Below, in pieces: positions 1 through 13,200 of a DNA stretch of 64,000 bases (positions are counted from its first letter, which is position 1; every line of letters starts with the position of its first letter). The translations under genes were made by a program, and so were the position numbers. The notes beneath the pieces were generated by a model that was not told the origin of the DNA, did no database searches, and worked only from the letters and a program-made list of their open reading frames with translations. Source of the DNA: Jacaranda mimosifolia (lineage: Eukaryota; Streptophyta; Magnoliopsida; Lamiales; Bignoniaceae); NCBI GenBank assembly GCA_018894105.1, contig CM032123.1, forward strand, positions 20,189,744 through 20,253,743, given 5' to 3'.

Positions 1-2754
1 TTTTAGGGCGCTTTTTTGGGATATATATGTGCGGTCCTTCTAGATTTTGAAAATATCAATGGACTTGCTTTTGCTCACGCGAACTTTAGGGATCTCCATA
101 GTACTTCATTTGTTGATTGTCTTTTTAGTTGCTCGAGTACATGGTTTCTCTATTAGACCTAACTATAGAAGTGTTAATTTCTAGCTATCTACCAAGATTT
201 TCTTTATTTATGAGTGGGAAGGAAGATGGAATTGTGAATCGACAACACATTTACCTCATCTTATCTCCATGTCTCCACCTTTAAATGTGACGTTCGAATG
301 TATAGGATGCATTTTGCATATGCAAGGAGCTGATTCTGGCAAGTGTATTTGCTCCTACTTTGTACCTCTTCAAGGTAAGGTAACACTCTATCTAAATCTG
401 GATTTTAGGCATGATTTGATCCTTTTTGGCTTCTAAGCACAAGTTTATTTAAGGTTTTGAAGTTTTATAAATGGATCTTAGTGCCTCACTTGCCTTCATT
501 CCCAATTGATAGCGGAACCTCAACATTGCTTGGACAAAGCAGTTGATATAATTCCTCTAAAGGTGTTGATGTAATATTCTTTGATGATGTCGGACACTTA
601 TCGCTTCTCCTGCTCCCTAGAGTAGTCTTCTCTATCCAATGCCTACCCAGTTATGATGGGTCATTAGGTTACAACTATACTTTTCATTATATTCGCATCT
701 TGGAAATTTCTTGGGCTCAATTAGTCTTTTTTTTTGCTTCTATCTGATAGTTTTAGGGTGCTTTTTTGGGATATATATGTGCGGTCCTTCTTGATTTTGA
801 AAATATCAATGGACTTGCTTTTGCTCACGTGAACTTTAGGGATCTCCATAGTACTTCATTTGTTGATTGTCTTTTTAGTTGCTCGAGTACATGGTTTCTC
901 TATTAGACCCAACTATAGTAGCGTTAATTTCTAGCTATCTACTAAGATTTTTTTTAATTATGCGTGGAAAGGAGGCCTGAATTGTGAGTCGACAACACGT
1001 TTTTATCATCTTATTGCCTTGTCTCCACCTCTAAATGTGACGTCAGAATGTATGGATGCATTTTGCATATGCAAGGAGCTGATTTTAATGAGTGTATTTG
1101 ATCCTACTTAGTAGGCCTCTTCAAGGTAAGGTAACACTCTATCTAAATCTAGATTTTAGGCATGATTTGATCCTCTTTTACTAGTAAGCACTAGTTTATT
1201 TAAGCTTTTGAAGTTTTATAAATGGATCTTAGTGCCTTACTTGCCTTCATTCCCAATTGATAGGGGAATCTCTGCATTGCTTGGACAAGGCAGTTGATAT
1301 AATTCCTCTAAGGGTGTTGATGTAATATTCTTTGATGATGTCGGACACTTATCGCTTCTCCTACTCCTTAGAGAAGTCTTCTCTATCCAATGCCCACCCA
1401 GTTGTGATAGGACACTGGGTTAGAACTATCCTTTTCATTATATTCGCATCTTGGAAATTTCTTGGACTCAATCAATCTTTTTTTGGCTTCTATCTGATTG
1501 TTTTGGGGTGCACTTTTGGGATATATATATGTGGTCCTTCTAGATTTTGAAAATATCAATGGACTTGCTTTTACTAACACGAACTTTAGGGATCTCCATA
1601 ATACTTCATTTGTTGATTGTCTTTTCAGTTGCTCGAGTACATGGTTTCTCTATTAGACCCAACTATAGAAGTGTTAATTTCTAGCTATCTACTAGGATTT
1701 TCTTTATTTATGAGTGGGAAGGAGGATGGAATTGTGAATCGACAACACATTTGCCTCATCTTATCTCCATGTCTCCACCTTTAAATGTGACGTTCGAATG
1801 TATAGGATGCATTTTGCATATGCAAGGAGCTGATTTTGGCAAGTGTATTTGCTCCTACTTTGTACCTCTTCAAGGTAAGGTAACATTCTATCTAAATCTG
1901 GATTTTAGGCATGATTTGATCCTTTTTGGTTTCTAAGCACAAGATTATTTAAGCTTTTGAAGTTTTATAAATGGATCTTAGTGCCTCACTTGCCTTCATT
2001 CCCAATTGATAGGGGAACCTCAGCACTGCTTGGACATTGCAGTTGATATAATTCCTCTAAAGGTGTTGATGTAATATTCTTTGATGATGTCGGACACTTA
2101 TCGCTTCTCCTGCTCCTTAGAGAAGTCTTATCTATCCAATGCCCACCCAGTTATGATGGGTCATTAGGTTACAACTATCCTTTTCATTATATTCGCATCT
2201 TGGAAATTTCTTGGGCTTAATTAGTCTTTTTTTTGCTTCTATCTGATAGTTTTGGGGTGCACTTCTGGGATATATATATGTGGTCCTTCTAGATTTTGAA
2301 AATATCAATGGACTTGCTTTTTCTCACGCGAACTTTAGGGATCTCCATAGTACTTAATTAGTTGATTGTCTTTTTAGTTGCTCGAATACATGGTTTCTCT
2401 ATTAGACCCAACTATAGTTGTGTTAATTTCTAGCTATTTACTAGGATTTTTTTTCATTATGAGTGGGAAGGAGGCCGGAATTGTGAGTCGACAACACATT
2501 TTTGTCTTATTATCGCCATGTCTCCACCTTTAAATGTGACGTCAGAATGTATGGGATGCATTTTGCATACGCGAGGAGCTGATTTTGGCGAGTGTATTTC
2601 TTCCTACTTTGTTGTCCTCTTCAAGGTAAGGTAACACTCTATCTAAATCTGGATTTTAGGCATGATTTGATCCTTTTTGGCTTGTAAGCACAAGTTTATT
2701 TAAGCTTTTGAAGTTTTATAAATGGATCTTAGTGCCCTACTTGCCTTCATTCCC

Positions 2755-5700
2755 AATTGATAGGGGAACCTCAACATTGCTTTAACAAAGCAGTTGATAT
2801 AATTCCTCTAAGGGTGTTGATGTAATATTCTTTGATGATGTCGGACACTTATCGCTTCTCCTGCTCCCTAGAGAAGTCTTCTCCATCCAATGCCCACCCA
2901 GTTGTGATGGGTCATTAGGTTACAACTATCCTTTTCATTATATTCGCATCTTGGAAATTTCTTGGACTCAATCAATCTTCTTTTGGTTTTGATCTGATAG
3001 TTTTGGGGTGCTTTTCTGGGATATATATGTGTGGTCCTTCTAGATTTTGAAAACATCAATGGACTTGCTTTTACTGATGCAAACTTTAGGGATCTCCATA
3101 GTACTTAATTTGTTGATTCTCTTTTTAGTTGCTCGAGTACATGGTTTCTCTATTAGACCCAACTATAGTAGTGTTAATTTCTAGCTATCTACTTGGATTT
3201 TTTTTAATTATAAGTGGGAAGGAGGATGGAATTGTGAGTCGACAACACATTTGCCACTTCTTATATCCATGTCTCCACCTTTAAATGTGACGTCAGAATG
3301 TATGGGATGCATTTTGCATATGCGAGGAGCTAATTTTGGCGAGTGTATCCGCTCCTACCTTGTGGTCCACTTCAAGGTAAGGTAACACTCTATCTAAATC
3401 TGGATTTTAGGCATGATTTGATCCTTTTTTGCTTGTAAGCTCTAGTTTATTTAGGCTTTTGAAGTTTTACAAATGGATCTTAGTGCCCTACTTGCCTTCA
3501 TTCCCAATTGATAGGGGAACCTGAGCATTGCTTGGACAAAGCAGTTGATAAAATTCCTCTAAGGGTGTTGATGTAATATTCTTCGATGATGTCGGACACT
3601 TATCGCTTCTCCTGCTCCTTAGAGAAGTCTTCTCCATCCAATGCCCACCCAGTTGTGATGGGTCATTAGGTTACAACTATCCTTTTCATTATATTCGCAT
3701 CTTGGAAATTTCTTGGACTCAATCAGTCTTCTTTTGGTTTTGATCTGATAGTTTTGGGGTGCTTTTCTGGGATATATATGTGTGGTCCTTCTAGCTTTTG
3801 AAAACATCAATGGACTTGCTTTTACTCACGCAAACTTTAGGGATCTCCATAGTACTTAATTTGTTGATTGTGTTTTTAGTTGCTCGAGTACATGGTTCTC
3901 TATTAGACCCAACTATAGTAGTGTTAATTTCTAGCTATCTACTAGGATTTTTTTTAATTATGAGTGGGAAGGAGGCCGGAATTGTGAGTCGACAACACAT
4001 TTTTGTCTTCTTATCGCCATGTCTCCACCTTTAAATGTGACGTCAGAATGTATGGGATGCATTTTGCATATGCGAGGAGCTGATTTTGGCGAGTGTATTT
4101 CCTCCTACTTTGTAGTCCTCTTCAAGGTAAGGTAACACTTTATCTAAATCTGGATTTTAGGCATGATTTGATCCTTTTTTGCTTGTAAGCACTAGTTTAT
4201 TTAAGCTTTTGAAGTTTTAGAAATGGATCTTAGTGCCCTACTTGCCTTCATTCCCAATTGATAGGGGAACCTCAACATTGCTTTGACAAAGCAGTTGATA
4301 TAATTCCTCTAAGGGTGTTGATGTAATATTCTTTGATGATGTCGGACACTTATCGCTTCTCCTGCTCCCTAGAGAAGTCTTCTCCATCCAATGCCCACCC
4401 AGTTGTGATGGGTCATTAGGTTACAACTATCCTTTTCATTATATTCGCATCTTGGAAATTTCTTGGACTCAATCAGTCTTCTTTTGGTTTTGATCTGATA
4501 GTTTTGGGGTGCTTTTCTGGGATATATATGTGTGGTCCTTCTAGATTTTGAAAACATCAATGGACTTGCTTTTACTAACGCAAACTTTAGGGATCTCCAT
4601 AGTACTTAATTTGTTGATTCTCTTTTTAGTTGCTCGAGTACATGGTTTCTCTATTAGACCCAACTATAGTAGTGTTAATTTCTAGCTATCTACTTGGATT
4701 TTTTTTAATTATAAGTGGGAATGAGGATGGAATTGTGAGTCGACAACACATTTGCCACTTCTTATATCCATGTCTCCACCTTTAAATGTGACGTCAGAAT
4801 GTATGGGATGCATTTTGCATATGCGAGGAGCTAATTTTGGCGAGTGTATCCGTTCCTACCTTGTGGTCCACTTCAAGGTAAGGTAACACTCTATCTAAAT
4901 CTGGATTTTAGGCATGATTTGATCCTTTTTTGCTTGTAAGCTCTAGTTTATTTAGGCTTTTGAAGTTTTACAAATGGATCTTAGTGCCCTACTTGCCTTC
5001 ATTCCCAATTGATAGGGGAACCTCAACATTGCTTTAACAAAGCAGTTGATATAATTCCTCTAAGGGTGTTGATGTAATATTCTTTGATGATGTCGGACAC
5101 TTATCGCTTCTCCTGCTCCCTAGAGAAGTCTTCTCCATCCAATGCCCACCCAGTTGTGATGGGTCATTAGGTTACAACTATCCTTTTCATTATATTCGCA
5201 TCTTGGAAATTTCTTGGACTCAATCAATCTTCTTTTGGTTTTGATCTGATAGTTTTGGGGTGCTTTTCTGGGATATATATGTGTGGTCCTTCTAGATTTT
5301 GAAAACATCAATGGACTTGCTTTTACTGACGCAAACTTTAGGGATCTCCATAGTACTTAATTTGTTGATTCTCTTTTTAGTTGCTCGAGTACATGGTTTC
5401 TCTATTAGACCCAACTATAGTAGTGTTAATTTCTAGCTATCTACTTGGATTTTTTTTAATTATAAGTGGGAAGGAGGATGGAATTGTGAGTCGACAACAC
5501 ATTTGCCACTTCTTATATCCATGTCTCCACCTTTAAATGTGACGTCAGAATGTATGGGATGCATTTTGCATATGCGAGGAGCTAATTTTGGCGAGTGTAT
5601 CCGCTCCTACCTTGTGGTCCACTTCAAGGTAAGGTAACACTCTATCTAAATCTGGATTTTAGGCATGATTTGATCCTTTTTTGCTTGTAAGCTCTAGTTT

Positions 5701-7260
5701 ATTTAGGCTTTTGAAGTTTTACAAATGGATCTTAGTGCCCTACTTGCCTTCATTCCCAATTGATAGGGGAACCTGAGCATTGCTTGGACAAAGCAGTTGA
5801 TATAATTCCTCAAAGGGTGTTGATGTAATATTCTTCGATGATGTCGGACACTTATCGCTTCTCCTGCTCCTTAGAGAAGTCTTCTCCATCCAATGCCCAC
5901 CCAGTTGTGATGGGTCATTAGGTTACAACTATCCTTTTCATTATATTCGCATCTTGGAAATTTCTTGGACTCAATCAGTCTTCTTTTGGTTTTGATCTGG
6001 TAGTTTTGAGGTGCTTTTCTGGGATATATATGTGTGGTCCTTCTAGATTTTGAAAACATCAATGGACTTGCTTTTACTCACGCAAACTTTAGGGATCTCC
6101 ATAGTACTTCATTTGTTGATTGTGTTTTTAGTTGCTCGAGTACATGGTTTCTCTATTAGACCCAACTATAGTAGTGTTAATTTCTAGCTATCTACTAGGA
6201 TTTTTTTTAATTATGAGTGGGAAGGAGGCCGGAATTGTGAGTCGACAACACATTTTTGTCTTCTTATCACCATGTCTCCACCTTTAAATGTGACGTCAGA
6301 ATGTATGGGATGCATTTTGCATATGCGAGGAGCTGATTTTGGCGAGTGTATTTCCTCCTACTTTGTAGTCCTCTTCAAGGTAAGGTAACACTCTATCTAA
6401 ATCTGGATTTTAGGCATGATTTGATCCTTTTTTTCTTGTAAGCACTAGTTTATTTAAGCTTCTGAAGTTTTACAAATGGATCTTAGTGCCCTACTTGCCT
6501 TCATTCCCAATTGATAGGGGAACCTCAACATTGCTTTGACAAAGCAGTTGATATAATTCCTCTAAGGGTGTTGATGTAATATTCTTTGATGATGTCGGAC
6601 ACTTATCGCTTCTCCTGCTCCCTAGAGAAGTCTTCTCCATCCAATGCCCACCCAGTTGTGATGGGTCATTAGGTTACAACTATCCTTTTCATTATATTCG
6701 CATCTTGGAAATTTCTTGGACTCAATCAGTCTTCTTTTGGTTTTGATCTGATAGTTTTGGGGTGCTTTTCTGGGATATATATGTGTGGTCCTTCTAGATT
6801 TTGAAAACATCAATGGACTTGCTTTTACTGACGCAAACTTTAGGGATCTCCATAGTACTTAATTTGTTGATTCTCTTTTTAGTTGCTCGAGTACATGGTT
6901 TCTCTATTAGACCCAACTATAGTAGTGTTAATTTCTAGCTATCTACTTGGATTTTTTTTAATTATAAGTGGGAAGGAGGATGGAATTGTGAATCGACAAC
7001 ACATTTGCCACTTCTTATATCCATGTCTCCACCTTTAAATGTGACGTCAGAATGTATGGGATGCATTTTGCATATGCGAGGAGCTAATTTTGGCGAGTGT
7101 ATCCGTTCCTACCTTGTGGTCCACTTCAAGGTAAGGTAACACTCTATCTAAATCTGGATTTTAGGCATGATTTGATCCTTTTTTGCTTGTAAGCTCTAGT
7201 TTTTTTAGGCTTTTGAAGTTTTACAAATGGATCTTAGCGCCCTACTTGCCTTCATTCCCA
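2755..7260 (+). repeat. Higher-order trimer repeat, two copies (~2252 bp each)
   Basis: Monomers alternate between an A type (ATAAGTGGGAAGGAGGATGG, then GCCACTTCTTATATCC) and a B type (ATGAGTGGGAAGGAGGCCGG, then TTTTTGTCTTCTTATC), in the order A B A A B A from 3061 to 7564. A second marker region reads CAACATTGCTTTAACA near 2770 and 5025, GAGCATTGCTTGGACA near 3523 and 5773, and CAACATTGCTTTGACA near 4270 and 6525. Both markers repeat every three monomers, so two trimer copies meet near 5008. The copies differ at several visible sites, so this event is older than the other block duplications. Confidence 0.8.
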
Positions 7261-10200
7261 ATTGATAGGGGAACCTGAGCATTGCTTGGACAAAGCAGTT
7301 GATATAATTCCTCTAAGGGTGTTGATGTAATATTCTTCGATGATGTCGGACACTTATCGCTTCTCCTGCTCCTTAGAGAAGTCTTCTCCTTCCAATGCCC
7401 ACCCAGTTGTGATGGGTCATTAGGTTACAACTATCCTTTTCATTATATTCGCATCTTGGAAATTTCTTGGACTCAATCAGTCTTCTTTTGGTTTTGATCT
7501 GATAGTTTTGGGGTGCTTTTCTGGGATATATGTGTTGTCCTTCTAGATTTTGACAATATGAATGGACTTGCTTTTACTCACGCGAACTTTAGAGATCTCC
7601 GTTGTACTTCATTTGTTGATTGTCTTTTTAGTTGCTCGAGTACATGGTTTTTCTATTAGACCCAACTATAGTAGTGTTAATTTCTACCTATCCACTAAGA
7701 TTTTTTTTAATTACGAGTCGGTAGGAGGCTGGAATTGTGAGTCGACAACACATTTGCCACTTCTTATATCCATTTCTCCACCTTTAAATGTGACGTCAGA
7801 ATGTATGGGATGCATTTTGCATATGCGAGGAGCTATCTTTGGCGAGTGTATCCGCTCCTACTTTGTGGTCCGCTTCAAGGTAAGGTAACACTCTATCTAA
7901 ATCTGGATTCTAGGCATGATTTGATCCTTTTTTGCTTGTAAGCACTAGTTTATTTAGGCTTTTGAAGTTTTATAAATGGATCTTAGTACCTTACTTGCCT
8001 TCATTCCCAACTGATAGAGGAATCTCAGCATTGCTTGGACAAAGCAGTTGATATAATTCCTCTACGGGTGTTGATGTAATTCTCTACGATGAAGTTGGAC
8101 ACTTATCGCTTCTCCTGCTCCTTAGAGAAGTCTTCAATATCTAATGCCCACCTAGTTGTGATGGGTCATTAGGTTACAACTATCCTTTTCATTATATTTG
8201 CATCTTGGAAATTTCTTGGACTCATTCAGTCTTTTTTTGGTTTTGATCTGATAGTTTTGGGGTGCTTTTCTGGGATATATGTGTGGTCCTTCTAGATTTT
8301 GACAATATGAATGGACTTGCTTTTACTCACGCGAACTTTAGGGATCTCCATTGTACTTCATTTGTTGATTGTCTTTTTAGTTGCTCGAGTACATGGTTTT
8401 TCTATTAGACCCAACTATAGTAGTGTTAATTTCTAGCTATCTACTAAGATTTTTTTTAATTACGAGTGGGTAGGAGGCTGGAATTGTGAGTCGACAACAC
8501 ATTTTTCTCTTCTTATCACCATTTCTCCACCTTTAAATGTGACATCAGAATGTATGGGATGCACTTTGCGTATGCAAGGAGCTGATTTTGATGAGTGTAT
8601 TTGGTCCTACTTTGTAGGCCTCTTCAAGGTAAGGAAACACTCTATCTAAATCTGGATTTTAGGCATGATTTGATCCTATTTTGCTTGTAAGCACTAGTTT
8701 ATTTAAGCTTTTGAAGTTTTATAAATGGATCTTAGTGCCTTAGTTGCCTTCATTCCCAATTGATAGTGGAATCTCAGCATTACTTGGACAAAGCAGTTGA
8801 TATAATTCCTCTACGAGTGTTGATGTAATATTCTTTGATGATGTTGGACACTTATCGCTTCTCCTGCTCCTTATAGAAGTCTTCAATATCCAATGCCCAC
8901 CCAGTTGTGATAGGTCATTAGGTTACAACTATACTTTTCATTATATTCGCATCTTGGAAATTTCTTGGACTCATTCAGTCTTTTTTTGGTTTTGATCTGA
9001 AAGTTTTTGGGTGCTTTTTTGGGATATATATTTGTGGTCCTTCTAGATTTTGAAAATATCAATGGACTTGCTTTTACTCACGCGAACTTTAGGGATCTCC
9101 ATAGTACTATATTTGTTGATTGCCTTTCTAGTTGCTCGAGTACATGATTTCTCTATTAGACCTAACTATAGTAGTGTTAATTTTTAGCTATCTACTAAGA
9201 TTTTTTTTAATTACGAGTGGGAAGGAGGCTGGAATTGTGATTCGACAACACATTTTTCTCTTCTTTTCACCATGTCTCCACCATTTAATGTGACATCAGA
9301 ATGTATGGGATGCACTTTGCGTATTCAAGGAGCTGATTTTGACGAGTGTATTTGGTCCTACTTTGTAGGCCTCTTTAAGGTAAGGTAACACTCTATCTAA
9401 ATCTGGATTTTAGGCATGATTTGATCCTTTTTTGCTTGTAAGCACTAGTTTATTTAAGCTTTTGAAGTATTATAAATGGATCTTAGTGCCTTACTTGACT
9501 TCATTCCCAATTGATAATGGAATCTCAGCATTACTTGGACAAAGCAGTTGATATAATTCCTCTATGGGTGTTTATTTAATACTCTTCGATGATGTTGGAC
9601 ACTTATCGCTTCTCCTACTCCTTATAGAAGTCTTCAATATCCAATGCCCACCCAGTTCTGATAGGCCATTAGGTTACAACTATACTTTTCATTATATTCG
9701 CATCTTGGAAATTTCTTGGACTCATTCAGTCTATTTTTGGTTTTGATCTGAAAGTTTTGAGGTGCTTTTCTAGGATATATATGTGTGGTCCTTCCAGATT
9801 TTGAAAATATCAATGGACTTGCTTTTACTCACGCGAACTTTAGGGATCTCCATAGTACTTGATTTGTTGATTGTCTTTTTTGTTGCTCGAGTACATGGTT
9901 TCTCTATTAGACCCAACTGTAGAAGTGTTAATTTCTAGCTACCTACTGGGATTTTTTTTATTTATGAGTGGGAAGGAGGATGGAATTGTGGATCGACAAC
10001 ACATTTGCCTCTTCTTATCTCCATGTCTCCACATTTAAATGTGACGTCCGAATGTATGGGATGCATTTTGCTTATGCAAGGAGCTGATTTTGGCGAGTGT
10101 ATTTGCTCCTTCTTTGTAGTCCTCTTCAAGGTAAGGAAACACTCTATCTAAATCTGGATTTTAGGCATGATTTGATCCTTTTTTGCTTCTAAGCACTAGT

Positions 10201-13200
10201 TTATTTAAGCTTTTGAAGTTTTATAAATGGATTTTAGTGCCTTACTTCCCTTCATTCCCTATTGATAGGGGAATCTTAGCATTGCTTGGACAAAGCAGTT
10301 GATATAATTCCTCTACGGGTGTTGATGTAATATTCTTCGAGGATGTTGGACACTTATCGCTTCTCCTGCTCCTTAGAGAAGTCTTCTCTATCCAATGCCA
10401 ACCCAGTTGTGATGGGTCATTAGGTTACAACTATCATTTTCATTATATTCGCATCTTGGAAATTTCTTGGACTCAATCAGTCCTTTTTTGGTTTTGATCT
10501 GATAGTTTTGGGCTGCTTTTCTGGGATATATATCTGTGTGGTCCATCTAGATTCTTAAAATGTCAATGGACTTGCTTTTACTCACGCGAACTTTGGGGAT
10601 CTCCATAGTACTTCTTTTGTTGATTGTCTTTTTTGTTGCTCGAGTACATGGTTTCTCTATTAGACCCAACTGTAGAAGTTTTAATTTCTAGCTATCTACT
10701 GCGATTTTTTTTATTTATGAGTGGGAAGGAGGATGGAATTGTGAATCGACAACACATTTGCCTCATCTTATCTCCATGTCTCCACCTTTAAATGTGACGT
10801 CCGAATGTATGGGATGCATTTTGCTTATACAAGGAGCTGATTTTGGCGAGTGTATTTGCTCCTACTTTGTAGTCCTCTTCAAGGTAAGGAAACACTCTAT
10901 CTAAATCTAGATTTTAGGCATGATTTGATCCTTTTTTGCTTCTAAGCACTAGTTTATTTAAGCTTTTGAAGTTTTATAAATGGATCTTACTGCTTTACTT
11001 GCCTTCATTCCCAATTGATAGGGGAATCTCAGCATTGCTTGGACAAAGCAGTTGATATAATACCTCTACGGGTGTTGATGTAATATTCTTCGATGATGTT
11101 GGACACTTATCGCTTCTCCTGCTCCTTAGAGTAGTCTTCTCTATCCAATGCCCACCCAATTGTGATGGGTCATTAGGTTACAACTATCCTTTTCATTATA
11201 TTCGCATCTTGGAAATTTCTTGGACTCATTCAGTCCTTCTATGGTTTTGATCTGAAAGTTTTGGGGTGCTTTTCTTGGATATATATGTGTGGTCCTTCTA
11301 GATTTCGAAAATATCAATGGACTTGCTTTTACTCACGCGAACTTTAGGGATCTCCATAGTACTTCATTTGTTGATTGTCTTTTTAGTTGCTCGAGTACAT
11401 GCTTTCTCTATTAGACCCAATTATAGTAGTGTTAATTTCTAGCTATCTACTAGGATTTTTTTTAATTATGAGTGGGAAGGAGGCTGGAATTGTGTGTCGA
11501 CAACACATTTTTGTCTTCTTATCACCATGTCTCCACCTTTAAATGTGACGTCAGAATGTATGGGATGCATTTTGCATATGCGAGGAGCTGATTTTGGCGA
11601 GTGTATTTCCTCCTACTTTGTAGTCCTCTTCAAGGTAAGGTAACACTCTATCTAAATCTGGATTTTAGGCATGATTTGATCCTTTTTTGCTTGTAAGCAC
11701 TAGTTTATTTAAGCTTCTGAAGTTTTAGAAATGGATCTTAGTGCCCTACTTGCCTTCATTCCCAATTGATAGGGGAACCTCAACATTGCTTTGACAAAGC
11801 AGTTGATATAATTCCTCTAAGGGTGTTGATGTAATATTCTTTGATGATGTCGGACACTTATCGCTTCTCCTGCTCCCTAGAGAAGTCTTCTCCATCCAAT
11901 GCCCACCCAGTTGTGATGGGTCATTAGGTTACAACTATCCTTTTCATTATATTCGCATCTTGGAAATTTCTTGGACTCAATCAGTCTTCTTTTGGTTTTG
12001 ATCTGATAGTTTTGGGGTGCTTTTCTGGGATATATATGTGTGGTCCTTCTAGATTTTGAAAACATCAATGGACTTGCTTTTACTGACGCAAACTTTAGGG
12101 ATCTCCATAGTACTTAATTTGTTGATTCTCTTTTTAGTTGCTCGAGTACATGGTTTCTCTATTAGACCCAACTATAGTAGTGTTAATTTCTAGCTATCTA
12201 CTTGGATTTTTTTTAATTATAAGTGGGAAGGAGGATGGAATTGTGAATCGACAACACATTTGCCACTTCTTATATCCATGTCTCCACCTTTAAATGTGAC
12301 GTCAGAATGTATGGGATGCATTTTGCATATGCGAGGAGCTAATTTTGGCGAGTGTATCCGTTCCTACCTTGTGGTCCACTTCAAGGTAAGGTAACACTCT
12401 ATCTAAATCTGGATTTTAGGCATGATTTGATCCTTTTTTGCTTGTAAGCTCTAGTTTTTTTAGGCTTTTGAAGTTTTACAAATGGATCTTAGTGCCCTAC
12501 TTGCCTTCATTCCCAATTGATAGGGGAACTTGAGCATTGCTTGGACAAAGCAGTTGATATAATTCCTCTAAGGGTGTTGATGTAATATTCTTCGATGATG
12601 TCGGACACTTATCGCTTCTCCTGCTCCTTAGAGAAGTCTTCTCCTTCCAATGCCCACCCAGTTGTGATGGGTCATTAGGTTACAACTATCCTTTTCATTA
12701 TATTCGCATCTTGGAAATTTCTTGGACTCAATCAGTCTTCTTTTGGTTTTGATCTGATAGTTTTGGGGTGCTTTTCTGGGATATATGTGTTGTCCTTCTA
12801 GATTTTGACAATATGAATGGACTTGCTTTTACTCACGCGAACTTTAGAGATCTCCGTTGTACTTCATTTGTTGATTGTCTTTTTAGTTGCTCGAGTACAT
12901 GGTTTTTCTATTAGACCCAACTATAGTAGTGTTAATTTCTACCTATCCACTAAGATTTTTTTTAATTACGAGTCGGTAGGAGGCTGGAATTGTGAGTCGA
13001 CAACACATTTGCCACTTCTTATATCCATTTCTCCACCTTTAAATGTGACGTCAGAATGTATGGGATGCATTTTGCATATGCGAGGAGCTATCTTTGGCGA
13101 GTGTATCCGCTCCTACTTTGTGGTCCGCTTCAAGGTAAGGTAACACTCTATCTAAATCTGGATTCTAGGCATGATTTGATCCTTTTTTGCTTGTAAGCAC

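Noticed and set aside
3584..3602. CENP-B-box-like sequence TTCGATGATGTCGGACA in some monomers
   Set aside because: It matches the mammalian core at only 7 of 9 key positions, most monomers have fewer matches, and a CENP-B box role is not established in plants.
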